A stretch of DNA of 64,000 nt from Brevinematales bacterium (GCA_013177895.1 JABLXV010000006.1:1-64000); one strand, 5' to 3'. Numbered from the stretch's first letter, positions 51,401 through 61,254 are shown. Translations and numbers: made by a program. Notes: generated from the letters alone by a model not told the origin.

Positions 51401-51675
51401 GGCAGTATTGGGTGGGTTCGGGATGGGATACGATGGCCGGGCCGGATATCTACCAGAGTCTGTGGATTACCAAGAAATCAGGGAAAAGCGGGGATTGGCC
51501 GGCTATTCCGAAAATGGACGGCGCATGGCTGTATGCCAAACGCGACGCGGAATTTGTCATACCGCTGGCCTATCTGGGTAATCCTAAAACGATTACTGTG
51601 AAGGCGGCGGTGACAATAAAAACCAAGGAAAATGATAATCAATGGAATGACGATTCCGGGGAGCTGAAATTATAA
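48457..51675 (+). CDS. Giant secreted protein 2: CBM9-like / transglutaminase-like / TSP3 modules
   Basis: A protein of 1072 residues, tandem paralogue of the gene before it. GGAGGACGCA precedes the ATG; signal peptide KSILIRAAALGLFLFSGNVLFA. Same order: CBM9-like (about 105-265; QVTIDGDASEWAGAGWDKLD), helical region, transglutaminase-like segment with Cys486 (DGCFIGDCGSTTVVQMGVYR) and His520 (YTHNFPGYFDPALNRW), TSP3 pair (634-680; DSDNDGLYDIVENDI, DSDGDGYSDLWE), CBM9-like (687-845), TSP3 pair (854-898), CBM9-like to the end. The best kept stretch between the two is around the cysteine (HFIKDGCFIGDCGSTTV), which argues that it is an active site. A third catalytic acid at the usual distance is not evident. 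Confidence 0.8.
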   Translation: MKSILIRAAALGLFLFSGNVLFATPVKISPESQKQLKKLEAKYPTIYAQVNTGAENDLLGIDYDNALYNLSGYLADTGADIRQGMDMILQASFYQSKTSPPADQVTIDGDASEWAGAGWDKLDEKGDNPGKNPALDIVRASAVIHDGILYGVIETAKKPTFPNRFVVYLDTTADGYYDYQFIAGWEKDGTKVSWMNDFVKKVSGFPFEADVFCGNVFEYAIPLDQISTKLKDMPEMINIGVQTADKDFKYTEGLDLIPVCRVMENLPLTMLLYLMDKGVAPEGDSIPEALSLANGFLYSVSDKTVRGMIAKDLVKQYELYKKICEWQEGWGCPYPLEKLPVIPKIFWADRSRYSDSAIYDAMRIFKVKSVTKEIYNEFVDKIGILEAIHGLVVKNNLAKKDISITAGVLDEWVHRYRLYLSSMENLEMFNKWGWYTDEMLAKAKKMKNEGKYFQNYFGREHRWDDFAWLNYQYGHFIKDGCFIGDCGSTTVVQMGVYRMAGIAPVSFQMIDLSDYAVYTHNFPGYFDPALNRWCFYQVPNPIGPGGKYMGDNAIVLHFNKPFPHPWLYYGNYQNIKVGKKEVCAYLYYPGEMTVVQKMINFLKTGLPAKKMDTIFMTNITLVKGLLFDKTSAPDKLTDSDNDGLYDIVENDIGLNAAGWDSDGDGYSDLWELHNGQNPLKTDAWGTVAVDGFIGEWKGSDGVTVVKDPQGDSTVKVNVFDIAAFYVLPKDEKIYLGCEFFGEPAKSSLKVFGFWIDAPGRFPVSYWFGVYDKEWGSYTAMAGNMEVNYQPEKWSNLNSVLDEHYVIGKDIEAALPMAYIYYPVWLSVKVILTSGPKGNEVRGSDEADRVYIKIAEDGDNDSLSDEFEIKIGADPAKWDTDGDLISDNWEYWHGYDPLSAKSPALKNQAALDGFADDIEKLPGAAIGNDPKGDTLLQDNGYDIASIAAAKAGGNLYIGVKFHGDNTYKSCVHYALEITADGSRQYWVGSGWDTMAGPDIYQSLWITKKSGKSGDWPAIPKMDGAWLYAKRDAEFVIPLAYLGNPKTITVKAAVTIKTKENDNQWNDDSGELKL

Positions 51676-51745
51676 AAAAAGACTCAAGTTCCTGAAAACA
51701 CGAAACCGATAATCGAGAGACCGAAATACCAAGGAGGGTAAATTC

Positions 51746-51943
51746 ATGGTAGGGAGTATCGGAAGCCCGGTCAATCCGGCGCAAATGATCGCGAAATCTG
51801 TACAGAACATGGACGAGCTGTCACAGAAAATTATCGACGCTATTCAGGGAATGAGCACCAAATTTGTGAAGGTCTCCGCCGAACTACAGGTAGGGGCTAT
51901 GATGGACGAGACTACCGGAAATGCCGTAGATATGTTCGTTTAA
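51746..51943 (+). CDS. Small hypothetical protein (YjfB-like appearance)
   Basis: A protein of 65 residues with AAGGAGGG before the ATG: VGSIGSPVNPAQMIAKSVQN, MDELSQKIIDAIQGMSTKFV, KVSAELQVGAMMDETTGNAV ending DMFV. It is amphipathic-helical, without signal peptide or cysteine. Size and pattern (NPAQ...helix...ETTGN) are reminiscent of small motility-associated proteins such as YjfB, but similarity is too weak to name it. It lies 70 bases after the second giant gene, has its own ribosome site and is closed by a strong terminator, so it may be the last gene of that unit. Confidence 0.65.
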   Translation: MVGSIGSPVNPAQMIAKSVQNMDELSQKIIDAIQGMSTKFVKVSAELQVGAMMDETTGNAVDMFV

Positions 51944-51970
51944 TGATTGAGCGATGCGATTTCAAAGGGG

Positions 51971-51998
51971 CCGCTCCCGGAAGGGGGCGGTTATTTTT
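51971..51998 (+). terminator. Intrinsic terminator after the small 65-residue gene
   Basis: CCGCTCCC (51971-51978), loop GGAA, GGGGGCGG (51983-51990; one G-T pair), followed by TTATTTTTA. Confidence 0.9.
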
Positions 51999-52018
51999 AT
52001 GCAGGGGTATTCGAGACC

Positions 52019-53665
52019 CTAAACCCCGTTGATATGCTCGGATTCACCGATTTTGCGTATCTCGGTATAAAGCCCGTTCAGCATATCCATATTCGATGTG
52101 ACGAAGTTGTTCACACTTTCCGCTTCCGACATCATCGCTCCGAACGATTCCCCGATATTGGAAATGAGCCCGACTATCTCGTCGGATAACTGGGTCACCT
52201 TGCCGATACCCTCGTTACTCACGGCGATCATCAATTGAGATTCTTCCATAGCCTGATCCACACCCACCGAGGACTGCATGATCTCGGTAACCGCGGTCAG
52301 AATATCTCCCGCGTTGACCGACATCTGCTCGACGCCGACTATGACTTCCTCGATCAGGGTAATCACCCCTTTAATCTCGGTATTGATTTTCTGGAACGAT
52401 TCCCCGGTGCCCGAGGAAATCTCGACCGTCGTTTTTATCTCTTCGATATTTTTCTTTAAATTTTCGGTGATGCTCTTCGAATTGCGGGTAGTTTCTTCGG
52501 CGAGTTTCCGTATTTCACCCGCGACCACCGCGAAACCCTTTCCGCTCTCCCCGGCATGCGACGCTTCGATCGACGCGTTAAGGGCGAGCATATTCGTCCG
52601 GCTCGCGACATCGGTGATCATATCCGCGATCCCGAGCATCCCGGCGGTCGATTGGGAGATCCCTTTGATCGACTCCACCCCTTTGCCGATTTTCTGTTCC
52701 CCCTCGTGCGCGCTGTCGACAAGGTTGTTTATTGAAGAACGTTTCGCTTTAGCGTTCTCCGCGAGACTCCTGATAGCGGTGACTATTTCCTCGATCGAGG
52801 AACTGACATGCCCGACCAGTTCGGAGTACTTGCCCACCGTTTCCTTCACTATCCCTGACGACCTGACGACATTCGAATTCGCCTCCGAGGAAGAGTGCAC
52901 TGATGTATAAAGTTGTTCGATACCGTTCGTCATATTTTCCAGATGCGAGGAAAACTCGTGAATTTTATTGATCGTGGATTCGGACGTCTCCGAAAGAATC
53001 CTGCTGTTTTCCAGTGTTTTTTCCTGCGCGTTCTTCAGGATAAGATCGACCTTCTCGAAACGGCGCTTATTGATGATAGCACGGTCTTCCGCCTCGCGAA
53101 CCAATTCCTTCTGAAGCGATAAAGTGATGGCGCCGAAAACTCCCCCGACTATCACCATCACGAGCGATGTCGCGATGGACTGGATATCGATAGTGAGGAT
53201 CGTATAGTTCTGCTGGACATAGCTGTCGAGAAAATATATCGCCAGTATCGCGGCAACGTTCAGTACGGTAACGATGATCGGCTGAAACCGGTGGTATCCG
53301 ACTAGGATTGTGGTGGTGAGGAGGAATAATCCGAGTGTGGCGAAAACATAGGTCTCGTACGAACCCACATACTGGTCGAACTTGATCGCCATGAACATGA
53401 TAATAAACAGTACGAACAGGAACATATTGACGGCGATTTTATACTTCCCGAATCGGATGAGGATCATGGTAACGTCGCAGAACGCGAAAAACACCACGAG
53501 AAGGATACCGACTACGACCGCCCCCGTGATGAACATAGTCGTACCCAGAATCACCGCGAAAGCAGCCAGCACGAGGTTAGTGATAAGGAGAATACGGACT
53601 TTTTTCCGTATCTCGAGTTTCTCGCCGGAATAACCGGATAAAAAATAATCGAAGAACCGTTTCAT
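52019..53665 (-). CDS. Methyl-accepting chemotaxis-type receptor with membrane N-terminus
   Basis: About 548 residues from the ATG at 53665, six bases after GGGAG. Five or six membrane helices fill residues about 20-190 ([69 protein letters not shown]) with no large sensor domain. A coiled-coil cytosolic domain follows with the MCP tip [40 protein letters not shown] and [13 protein letters not shown]. Compared with the receptor at 16691 the tip is closer to consensus, keeping the glutamate after AG. Likely an inner-membrane receptor or energy/membrane-state sensor signalling to CheA/CheW. Confidence 0.88.
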   Translation of the reverse strand: MKRFFDYFLSGYSGEKLEIRKKVRILLITNLVLAAFAVILGTTMFITGAVVVGILLVVFFAFCDVTMILIRFGKYKIAVNMFLFVLFIIMFMAIKFDQYVGSYETYVFATLGLFLLTTTILVGYHRFQPIIVTVLNVAAILAIYFLDSYVQQNYTILTIDIQSIATSLVMVIVGGVFGAITLSLQKELVREAEDRAIINKRRFEKVDLILKNAQEKTLENSRILSETSESTINKIHEFSSHLENMTNGIEQLYTSVHSSSEANSNVVRSSGIVKETVGKYSELVGHVSSSIEEIVTAIRSLAENAKAKRSSINNLVDSAHEGEQKIGKGVESIKGISQSTAGMLGIADMITDVASRTNMLALNASIEASHAGESGKGFAVVAGEIRKLAEETTRNSKSITENLKKNIEEIKTTVEISSGTGESFQKINTEIKGVITLIEEVIVGVEQMSVNAGDILTAVTEIMQSSVGVDQAMEESQLMIAVSNEGIGKVTQLSDEIVGLISNIGESFGAMMSEAESVNNFVTSNMDMLNGLYTEIRKIGESEHINGV

Positions 53666-53772
53666 AAATTGCTCCCGATAAATCATATAGGTATGAGATA
53701 AATATCGCAAGTTTTTTTAATTGGATACACAGTATACTCTCTGTTTAAAGATAACCAATGGCACTCGGAGAT

Positions 53773-53801
53773 TTGACATTTTTTAGGTTATTTTTTATAT
53801 T
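53773..53801 (+). promoter_or_regulatory. Sigma-70 promoter of the DUF6062 gene
   Basis: Perfect TTGACA at 53773-53778, 17 bases, TATATT at 53796-53801. A long leader of about 100 bases, with a short AGGCGA/TCGCCT hairpin near 53816-53833, precedes the ATG at 53912. Confidence 0.7.
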
Positions 53802-53911
53802 TATAAGCGAATAAAAGGCGATGGAGTTCGCCTAAAATTGCCGTTTTTAAACCCTTCCCGGCTGATAACTCCTACTTATTAAGGTTTCTGCGTTAATAAT
53901 TAGGAGCTACG

Positions 53912-54565
53912 ATGGAAAAACATAACCTATTCTATGAATTATTAGAATCCCTTCAAAAACATCAATGTTCTGCGTGTTTCTATATGCAAAATTCTATTTC
54001 AAGATACTTCGATAATATTTTATACGAAAGCGTCATGGATTCTGGATTTATTGCAAACTTTAGAAAAAATGAGGGTTTTTGTAATGATCATGCATATAAA
54101 TTTCTAAGCTATAAGGATGGATTGGCGACCGCCAGACTTTATTATTATCTTTCACAGGATATCAATATCAATTTAAAAAAGGAAAACCGGATCGGTTACG
54201 GATTTAGAAAACATTACGGATGCCAAATCTGCGATTTTATTCAATCTACGGAAGAGATTATTATCGATGCGATCGGAGAATATCTTTTCGAACCGGAATA
54301 TGAAAACGCTTTTAAAAGTTCATACTGTTTATGTTATCCTCACTACATGAGATTAATAAAGGCATCAAAACGAAAACTACCGAAATGGCTGATTGATTTT
54401 CATAACTTAAAATTTGATGAGATAACAGAAAAACTTAAATCTTATCTGGATTTCCAAAATTTCTCATTAGGGGATAAGCGCCCGCAATTGACATACGAGG
54501 AACAATTGATTTATCAGGAAGCTGTCAGGTTTTTTTCTGGTTATGAAGGAATGAAAACAAAATAA
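53912..54565 (+). CDS. DUF6062-like cysteine/histidine-rich cytosolic protein
   Basis: A protein of 217 residues without signal peptide. Regularly spaced Cys and His: HQCSACFYMQNSISRYFDNI near residue 20, NEGFCNDHAYKFL near 55, HYGCQICDFIQS near 107, SSYCLCYPHYMRLI near 145. The CxxC ... GFCxxH ... CxxC ... LCxxH arrangement is that of the DUF6062 family, whose function is unknown; metal binding is likely. The gene is more AT-rich than its neighbours and uses many AAA/AAT/TTA codons, hinting at transfer. TTAGGAG precedes the ATG. Confidence 0.75.
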   Translation: MEKHNLFYELLESLQKHQCSACFYMQNSISRYFDNILYESVMDSGFIANFRKNEGFCNDHAYKFLSYKDGLATARLYYYLSQDININLKKENRIGYGFRKHYGCQICDFIQSTEEIIIDAIGEYLFEPEYENAFKSSYCLCYPHYMRLIKASKRKLPKWLIDFHNLKFDEITEKLKSYLDFQNFSLGDKRPQLTYEEQLIYQEAVRFFSGYEGMKTK

Positions 54566-54581
54566 AACAAAGGCGGCTATT

Positions 54582-54668
54582 ATGAAAATAATTGTAATCC
54601 TAATTGGAAGCGGTACCGGAAGTATCGGAAGTTTTATCAGTCAGGGCGTAAAAGTCTCAAAGGGTTAG
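54582..54668 (+). CDS. Possible 28-residue peptide upstream of enolase
   Basis: An ATG at 54582 reads KIIVILIGSGTGSIGSFISQ then GVKVSKG and stop. The hydrophobic N-terminus with glycine-rich GSGTGSIGS resembles a nucleotide-loop start, so this may be a gene remnant or a leader peptide. The ribosome site (AAAGG, 12 bases upstream) is poor. Weakly supported. Confidence 0.2.
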   Translation: MKIIVILIGSGTGSIGSFISQGVKVSKG

Positions 54669-54669
54669 T

Positions 54670-54698
54670 TTGACATTTTCGATATTTACAAATATCCT
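54670..54698 (+). promoter_or_regulatory. Sigma-70 promoter of enolase
   Basis: Perfect TTGACA at 54670-54675, 17 bases, TATCCT at 54693-54698, 34 bases before the ATG at 54733. Confidence 0.75.
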
Positions 54699-54702
54699 AT
54701 AA

Positions 54703-56055
<1,353 letters not shown>

Positions 56056-56072
56056 GCAGGACTTAATGATAT

Positions 56073-56100
56073 GCCCCGTCGTAATGGCGGGGCTTTTTTT
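56073..56100 (+). terminator. Intrinsic terminator of enolase
   Basis: GCCCCG (56073-56078), a 9-base loop, CGGGGC (56088-56093), then seven T. Confidence 0.93.
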
Positions 56101-56169
56101 ATGATCGATAGGCTACCCGATGAAAGCGCCGGTCACTGAGCGAAGTCGAAGCGCCGTCTATCAGTTTTG

Positions 56170-57036
56170 TCAGAATTTTATTTCCCCTTCCTTCATTCCG
56201 CCGTCCTTCGTGAGAATCTCCACCTTGCCGGGGTAGAGAAAATAGTAGAACTTTCCGCCCTTTTCGGACGCGATATCCAGCGGGGACGCGGGGATGCCTA
56301 CGATATTCCGGTTCGCGCACTCCGCGTAGATAAATACCCGTTCCGCGCCGTACACTAGGAGGCTGTTATCTCCGGCGAGGATTTCCATCCGCAGGACCGG
56401 GAACGGCGGCGCGTCGATAAACTCGTTTGCCTTACTGAAAATGTTATACACGAAAATGCGGTCGTTACGGTCGGTATAGAAGATATACGGCGAGGCCGGG
56501 TGGATAATCCACATCACCGCTTCGGGAAGTACCGCGGATACCCGGAGAGGGGATACCCCGATAGCGTCCGTCTCGTAAATGGTCAGCTGACCGTCCTTCG
56601 TCCCGATGAGGAACCTCGACCCCCAGATGCGGACATCGTTCATGCCGCCCGGGATTTTGAGGCTGTTCTGCGGGATAAAGTCCTTGTAGTAGCGCAGACG
56701 GTCTCCGTCGCTGGAGTAGACGATTCCGGAGTCTGTGCAGAGACTCGTCCCCTCGCCGAACTGAGTCCATTTCAATCCCGCGGCAGTCAGTTCGATCTTC
56801 CAGAGCTTGCCGCCCTGTACGCCGATGAGGATATTGCTCGCATAGACGATAGGGTCGTTCAGCCCGGCGTTGGTGAAAAAGTTCGTGCCCATATAGCCGG
56901 CGTAAAGAGTCTTGCCGTCGTAGGCGATCACCGTGCCGTTAGTGCCGGGGGTCTCGATAAACGGGGCGCTTTTACCGCCGCCCGAACAGGATACGGTGAG
57001 GAAAATAACTGACATGAAAATAAATAGAACGCGCAT
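56170..57036 (-). CDS. Lipoprotein with beta-propeller-like repeats, unknown function
   Basis: A protein of 288 residues with a lipoprotein signal (RVLFIFMSVIFLTVSC). The mature part is beta-rich with blade-like units: GTVIAYDGKTLYAGYMG, DPIVYASNILIGVQGGKLWK, SGIVYSSDGDRLRYYKD, WGSRFLIGTKDGQLTIYE, YIFYTDRNDRIFVYNI, NSLLVYGAERVFIYAE. This suggests a partial or six-bladed propeller like PQQ/WD40 proteins, without a signature strong enough to name it. It stands alone, convergent with enolase. Confidence 0.75.
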   Translation of the reverse strand: MRVLFIFMSVIFLTVSCSGGGKSAPFIETPGTNGTVIAYDGKTLYAGYMGTNFFTNAGLNDPIVYASNILIGVQGGKLWKIELTAAGLKWTQFGEGTSLCTDSGIVYSSDGDRLRYYKDFIPQNSLKIPGGMNDVRIWGSRFLIGTKDGQLTIYETDAIGVSPLRVSAVLPEAVMWIIHPASPYIFYTDRNDRIFVYNIFSKANEFIDAPPFPVLRMEILAGDNSLLVYGAERVFIYAECANRNIVGIPASPLDIASEKGGKFYYFLYPGKVEILTKDGGMKEGEIKF

Positions 57037-57084
57037 TGATTTACTCCCGGTATATTCTATCCTAACCCGCCGAATAAAACAAAA

Positions 57085-57113
57085 AAGGGCAGGGTGAGGA
57101 TCCCTGCCCTTTC
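57085..57113 (-). terminator. Intrinsic terminator of the secreted alpha-amylase
   Basis: On the minus strand AAAGGGCAGGG (57113-57103), 7-base loop, CCCTGCCCTTT (57095-57085), then TTTTG: a perfect 11-bp stem, 27 bases after the stop at 57140. Confidence 0.92.
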
Positions 57114-57139
57114 GGGTATTGAGAAGGACTATTTGAACT

Positions 57140-58912
57140 TTAGGGTAATGCTACAAATTCGACCCAGTTGTCGTTGTACTTACATTTTGTAATGTAGCCT
57201 TTTTTACCCCAGTGGTTTATGGTCGTATAGGGAGTGCCAGCCTGAGCGCGGTTGCTTTCCCACCATTCGCTCGTGCGTTCGCGCATAAATGCTTTGAATT
57301 CGAACCAGGCGCCCTTGACGCCGTTCATCTTAACATCGAATTTCCACCAGTGCAGGCCCATCGTGTTCTCGGGATCCTCGCCGAAACCGTCGACCGCGTA
57401 GGTCTTTTTGGTACCCCATGAGGCGGGCCATACGTTACAGGTCCAATCGAGAGCCGATTCGGTGCCCCAGTCGAGGGAAACATCGTTCGCCTTGATGGCG
57501 GCGGTGGTCGTATTCTTGGTATTCAGGTAAGTGATCGGTTCAGCCATCGAGGGATAGACCGAGGGTACGAGACCCGCGTCATGTCCGCCCTTGATGAAGA
57601 TGTCCTGACCGGGAATGGTTTCTTTGAACATGAATACTACGGTGCGGATCGCGCCGGTAGGAGGAGGAGTGGCGCTCTTCGTCCATACGGCATAACCGGT
57701 ACCTGTAGCGGCGAGAGTCCATCCGGTGCCGGGATCCCAGCTGCCGTTGCCTATCTTCATCGCGACTTTGCCGTCTATGATCGCGGCGTATTTCGAGGAG
57801 TCGGCGGCCTGGATGCTCACTACGCTCGTCGAGGTGATGCCGTTGTTCTTGCGGATCGAGATGAGGGTCTTGATCGCGTCATGCAGACCCCAATCGTAGA
57901 AATGTACCCAATAGACGCAGGGGATACCGGGGTGTGTCAGGATATAAGCATAACCCCACATAACCTTATCCGAGGGGAAGGGCCAGAGGTTCTGTCCGCC
58001 GGGGGTGCTGGGGCCGGTGTCATGGTTGTCGATAAAGGTAACCGCTTTGGCGGGCCACCATCCGATCAAGCCGGAAGGTTTGCCTTCGGAGTCTTTCAGG
58101 CGCCAGAACTCGCTGTTCCCGCAGGCCTGACCGAGGATACCCTTAGTGGTGAAGTCGAACGCGCCGGAAGTCCCGCCGGTCGAATTGATCCAGTTGCATA
58201 ACGCCTGACGGCTGGGGTTGGGATTATTGATATCGAGGTCGGCCCAGTACTCGCCAACTGAAATATAAGGAGCGGTAGCGTTGTTGTACATCTGGTTGTA
58301 GTAACCGCTGTACCCGCGGACAAAGTCGTAACGCCATCCGTCGTAACCGATATAAGATTTCAACCAGTTCATCCAATCCTTGATGCTGGTCTGAACATAG
58401 GCTTTGGTATGGTCGATGTCGCGGGCCGCGGCGTAAGCCTCGCCGGTATCATAATTACCGGTAGCCCCCGGCCATTCGTCGCCCTTACATACTGAATCCG
58501 CGCCCCAAACGGGATCGGTGAAATCCGCCCAGTTGAGGGTGCCGCAACGGTGGTTGATGACCATATCGGCGACCGCTTTGATGCCTACGAGATGCAGAGC
58601 GCCGATAGCGGATTTTAGCTGGGCTTCGGTACCGTACTTGGAAGACTGGATATACAGACGGGTAGGAAGATATCCTTCGTCGCTAGCCGCCGCTGAGGAA
58701 GGGGGAAACCAGACGATAGAAATACCCGAAGCGGAAAGATCGCCCGCTTTGGATTGAACTGTCGTCCACCACGTATTGGCTTGGTGAGATTCCCAGTGGA
58801 AACCCTGGATCATAACATCCTGAGAGGCGCCGTCGAGAACCGCGGCATAGGACGCGGAGAATACGGCCAGAAAGAGGGATAGGAAAATCCCGGCAAAAGC
58901 GAACTTTTTCAT
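57140..58912 (-). CDS. Secreted alpha-amylase, plant-type GH13 with C-terminal starch-binding-like domain
   Basis: About 590 residues from the ATG at 58912 (GGAGGATTAT before it). Signal peptide: KKFAFAGIFLSLFLAVFSAS. The GH13 barrel opens with QDVMIQGFHWESHQANTWW, as in plant/archaeal alpha-amylases, then VADMVINHRCG, nucleophile Asp196 in GYDGWRYDFVRGYSG, acid/base Glu221 in SVGEYWADL, Asp298 in TFIDNHDTG. The barrel ends near 410; a PPPTG linker leads to a tail of about 170 residues (VVFMFKETIPGQDIFIKGGH, HWWKFDVKMNGVKGAWFEFK) that looks like a starch-binding domain. It should cut alpha-1,4 bonds of external starch or glycogen. A LacI-type operator overlaps its promoter region (58980-58993). 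Confidence 0.92.
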   Translation of the reverse strand: MKKFAFAGIFLSLFLAVFSASYAAVLDGASQDVMIQGFHWESHQANTWWTTVQSKAGDLSASGISIVWFPPSSAAASDEGYLPTRLYIQSSKYGTEAQLKSAIGALHLVGIKAVADMVINHRCGTLNWADFTDPVWGADSVCKGDEWPGATGNYDTGEAYAAARDIDHTKAYVQTSIKDWMNWLKSYIGYDGWRYDFVRGYSGYYNQMYNNATAPYISVGEYWADLDINNPNPSRQALCNWINSTGGTSGAFDFTTKGILGQACGNSEFWRLKDSEGKPSGLIGWWPAKAVTFIDNHDTGPSTPGGQNLWPFPSDKVMWGYAYILTHPGIPCVYWVHFYDWGLHDAIKTLISIRKNNGITSTSVVSIQAADSSKYAAIIDGKVAMKIGNGSWDPGTGWTLAATGTGYAVWTKSATPPPTGAIRTVVFMFKETIPGQDIFIKGGHDAGLVPSVYPSMAEPITYLNTKNTTTAAIKANDVSLDWGTESALDWTCNVWPASWGTKKTYAVDGFGEDPENTMGLHWWKFDVKMNGVKGAWFEFKAFMRERTSEWWESNRAQAGTPYTTINHWGKKGYITKCKYNDNWVEFVALP

Positions 58913-58979
58913 ATAATCCTCCATTACTAAATTAATACGGGGTAACCTGAATTAAATTTTTCATTTGTTGAAAATAAAC

Positions 58980-58993
58980 TGATAGCGCTTACA
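58980..58993. promoter_or_regulatory. LacI/CcpA-type operator upstream of the alpha-amylase
   Basis: TGATAGCGCTTACA, sharing CGCTTACA with the site at 21711-21724. On the minus strand it directly follows a TTGGCA ... TATATG promoter-like stretch (about 59020-58992), so a bound repressor would cover the start point. The rest of the 506-base spacer 58913-59418 contains TGCACTTTGTA (59111-59121), the repeat at 59252-59365 and a GC hairpin, but no gene. Confidence 0.65.
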
Positions 58994-59251
58994 TATAATA
59001 TACATCAAGAATCGTGCCAAGCCAAAGAAAAAATAATTGCTTATCGGGCAATAAGATAGATTCGGGCAATTCACGGGGAAAACCCGGAATCTCACAATTC
59101 ATAGGCGCGATGCACTTTGTATTATGTAGCGAAATGCACTGTACTTTTATTGAAGGATATTAATGGCGGTTTTACCGGGAATCAGGTGAAAATATAAAAA
59201 AAAGACCCCGCCGAAAGAGCGTGTTGACGAAGTCGGATTTTTATTCTTTTC

Positions 59252-59365
59252 TGTCACTGCGAGTCCCCAAGGGGGACGAAGCAGTCTGTTTTATTTTATA
59301 ACCAATAATAAAATAGATTGCTTCGGCTATGGTTCGGCAAGCTCACCATGACGCCTCGCAATGAC
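59252..59365. repeat. TGTCATTGCGA-type palindromic repeat, copy E
   Basis: Begins TGTCACTGCGAGTCCCC, contains GAAGCAGTCTGTTTTATTT and AAATAGATTGCTTCGGC, ends GCCTCGCAATGACA. The right part, inverted, is nearly identical to 42086-42145. It is bracketed by GTTGACGAAGTC (about 59223) and GTTCGTCAACAC (about 59374), an outer inverted pair also seen as CCGACTTCGTCAACA at 42238-42252. Confidence 0.85.
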
Positions 59366-59384
59366 AAAAACAGTTCGTCAACAC

Positions 59385-59401
59385 GCCCCGAAAGCGGGGC
59401 C
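59385..59401 (-). terminator. GC hairpin after the Ig-like lipoprotein gene
   Basis: GCCCCG-CTTT-CGGGGC on the minus strand, 18 bases after the stop at 59419. The U-run (TGTTTTTG) comes only about 15 bases later, so termination is possible but not textbook. Confidence 0.45.
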
Positions 59402-59418
59402 TTAACTGATTTATCGAA

Positions 59419-61254
59419 TTACTGCTGAATCACTTTTATCCCGATCTGCCCTTGAGCAGGGGGGGCATTGTGATAAGGCTCGAAACTGATATAGATTTTT
59501 TCTGTTTTCTGCGCGGTGATCAGGTTGATATTGAGATAGCCCGAGTCCGCCATATACATATAACGAATTCCGCTCGCTCCCCATGCGGAGGCATCCGTAT
59601 CCCCGGAGTAAGTACCCGTTCCCTGGTATGCGTCGTCCCACCAGACCCGGTAGGTGACACCCGCCACGGCGTTGAAGGAGTACCATGCGAAATTATCGCA
59701 TATTAATAGGGGTTCGTACAACGTGTTCAGCGTCAGGGGTGTTACGAGGGGAACATGCAAATAATTAATGAGCGATGAAAAATTGGTTTTCCCGTCCGAG
59801 GTGATCATCATGACATACAGGTCGTCCCCGTTGGTGGCGGTGGGAATATCGATAGACCAGTTCGCCGAGGGGGAAATAGTCCACTGGTTAGTCGTAATAT
59901 CCGAGAAAAGCGTCAATGATACTAGGGTGGCGGGAGCGTCGATATGGCATTCCCCGGAAACAGTCAGGGAACCGCTCTCGACTATAAAAGGCGAAGAGAG
60001 GGTAACCGAATGGACGCCGGACGTCCTGACCAGACTGATCGAGTTTGTCGCGGAGGAGTTACCGACAAAATCCGCCCCATAATATAAAATCGTATGCGGC
60101 CCCGTGGCGGTCAATTCCGCGTTGAATGACCAAGTATTACCTATCAGGGTTGCATTCTGAAAACCGCCGCCGTCGATTTTGATATAAATCTTATCGACAC
60201 CAACAATCATATCCGTAGCCTGCCCGTTCAACGAGGCGATCTCGCCGACAGGCTGATTATTGGTGTGGGAGTCAAGAGTTACCACCGGTGTAACCGTATC
60301 GATCATTAAGCCCTGATGTATCTCGTTCGTCGTCCCGTTATTACCTGCAGCTGTAATAGTATATGCCGCAGAAATCAAAGAACCTTGGGGCAGCGGGAAG
60401 TCGAACCACCATGTCCCTCCGCTGATATTAGCAGTATTGGTAATAGATCCATCATTGATAAGTACCGCTGAGATGGCGGCAGGCGCGCCGATAGATACTG
60501 TCCCGCTGAGGTGAACAGTCAATCCGCCGATAAAGGCGCCGTCGTATAAATCCGCGGGGGTGGGGGTAATACAGGTAACCGCGGGAACATTGGAGCAGTA
60601 AAATCCCCGTATGTTTGTCGCCGAGTAATTACCCGCGTCGTCTACGCCATAACAGTAGAAGGTGTTCGATCCGGTAACTCCCGTAAAACTATTTGTAAAA
60701 TAAGGAGTACCGTATGCCACATAGTAGTTACATGCTATATAAGAACCGGAGTTTAACTTCATGTACACCTTCCCGGCTTTCAAGGAAAAGGAGTCGTTAT
60801 ATTGGACAATGGCTGTAAATTTTATCGGATTGATACCGGCCGCTGATGGAGAATCGATATTAAGGCCGGGTTTTGTACAATCGTACTCGAAGGCTACTAC
60901 GGATGATAAATTGGTAGTCCCGTCGCTCAGGATCAGCGCCGCAACAAGGTAATGTATTCCCTCGGAGGTTACAATGATATTGGTCGTCCAGTTGTTCGCG
61001 GGCGCGACATTTCCAAATACGCCGCTATCGACCGAAAGCAGGATTTGCGCGATACTCGAACCCTCCGCCAGAGTGACCGTACCGCTGACGACGATGTTCG
61101 ATAGTTGGGAAGAACTGTTCTGCGCGGGCACGGTAATCTTGATAGAGTTTACCGGGACAGGGGGATAACTCCCGGTCTCGATAGGACCGGCGCATGAGAC
61201 GAGTATTATTCCCGCGAACAGGAATAAGGATAGTGAAAGCCCTTCTTTCTTCAT
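59419..61254 (-). CDS. Lipoprotein with Ig-like/bacterial-type repeats
   Basis: About 611 residues from the ATG at 61254, which has AGGAGG upstream; the frame is open farther (to 61356) but that would cross the promoter. Lipoprotein signal: KKEGLSLSLFLFAGIILVSC. Five or six beta-sandwich units of about 90 residues follow (SIKITVPAQNSSSQLSNIVV, SGTVTLAEGSSIAQILLSVD, PVVTLDSHTNNQPVGEIASL, YIKIDGGGFQNATLIGNTWS), each with the SG-x-V/DG-x-F pattern of Ig-like folds. The final 90 residues are a jelly-roll-like module (CDNFAWYSFNAVAGVTYRVW), resembling pre-peptidase C-terminal or CBM domains. Likely cell-surface; the architecture recalls the lipoprotein at 1177-3147. Confidence 0.8.
   Translation of the reverse strand: MKKEGLSLSLFLFAGIILVSCAGPIETGSYPPVPVNSIKITVPAQNSSSQLSNIVVSGTVTLAEGSSIAQILLSVDSGVFGNVAPANNWTTNIIVTSEGIHYLVAALILSDGTTNLSSVVAFEYDCTKPGLNIDSPSAAGINPIKFTAIVQYNDSFSLKAGKVYMKLNSGSYIACNYYVAYGTPYFTNSFTGVTGSNTFYCYGVDDAGNYSATNIRGFYCSNVPAVTCITPTPADLYDGAFIGGLTVHLSGTVSIGAPAAISAVLINDGSITNTANISGGTWWFDFPLPQGSLISAAYTITAAGNNGTTNEIHQGLMIDTVTPVVTLDSHTNNQPVGEIASLNGQATDMIVGVDKIYIKIDGGGFQNATLIGNTWSFNAELTATGPHTILYYGADFVGNSSATNSISLVRTSGVHSVTLSSPFIVESGSLTVSGECHIDAPATLVSLTLFSDITTNQWTISPSANWSIDIPTATNGDDLYVMMITSDGKTNFSSLINYLHVPLVTPLTLNTLYEPLLICDNFAWYSFNAVAGVTYRVWWDDAYQGTGTYSGDTDASAWGASGIRYMYMADSGYLNINLITAQKTEKIYISFEPYHNAPPAQGQIGIKVIQQ

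Noticed and set aside
59223-59401. Possible attachment site or small RNA from the GTTGACGAAGTC / GTTCGTCAACAC outer pair
   Set aside because: The same outer sequence accompanies the repeat at 42086-42252, so it belongs to the dispersed repeat and not to an integration site.
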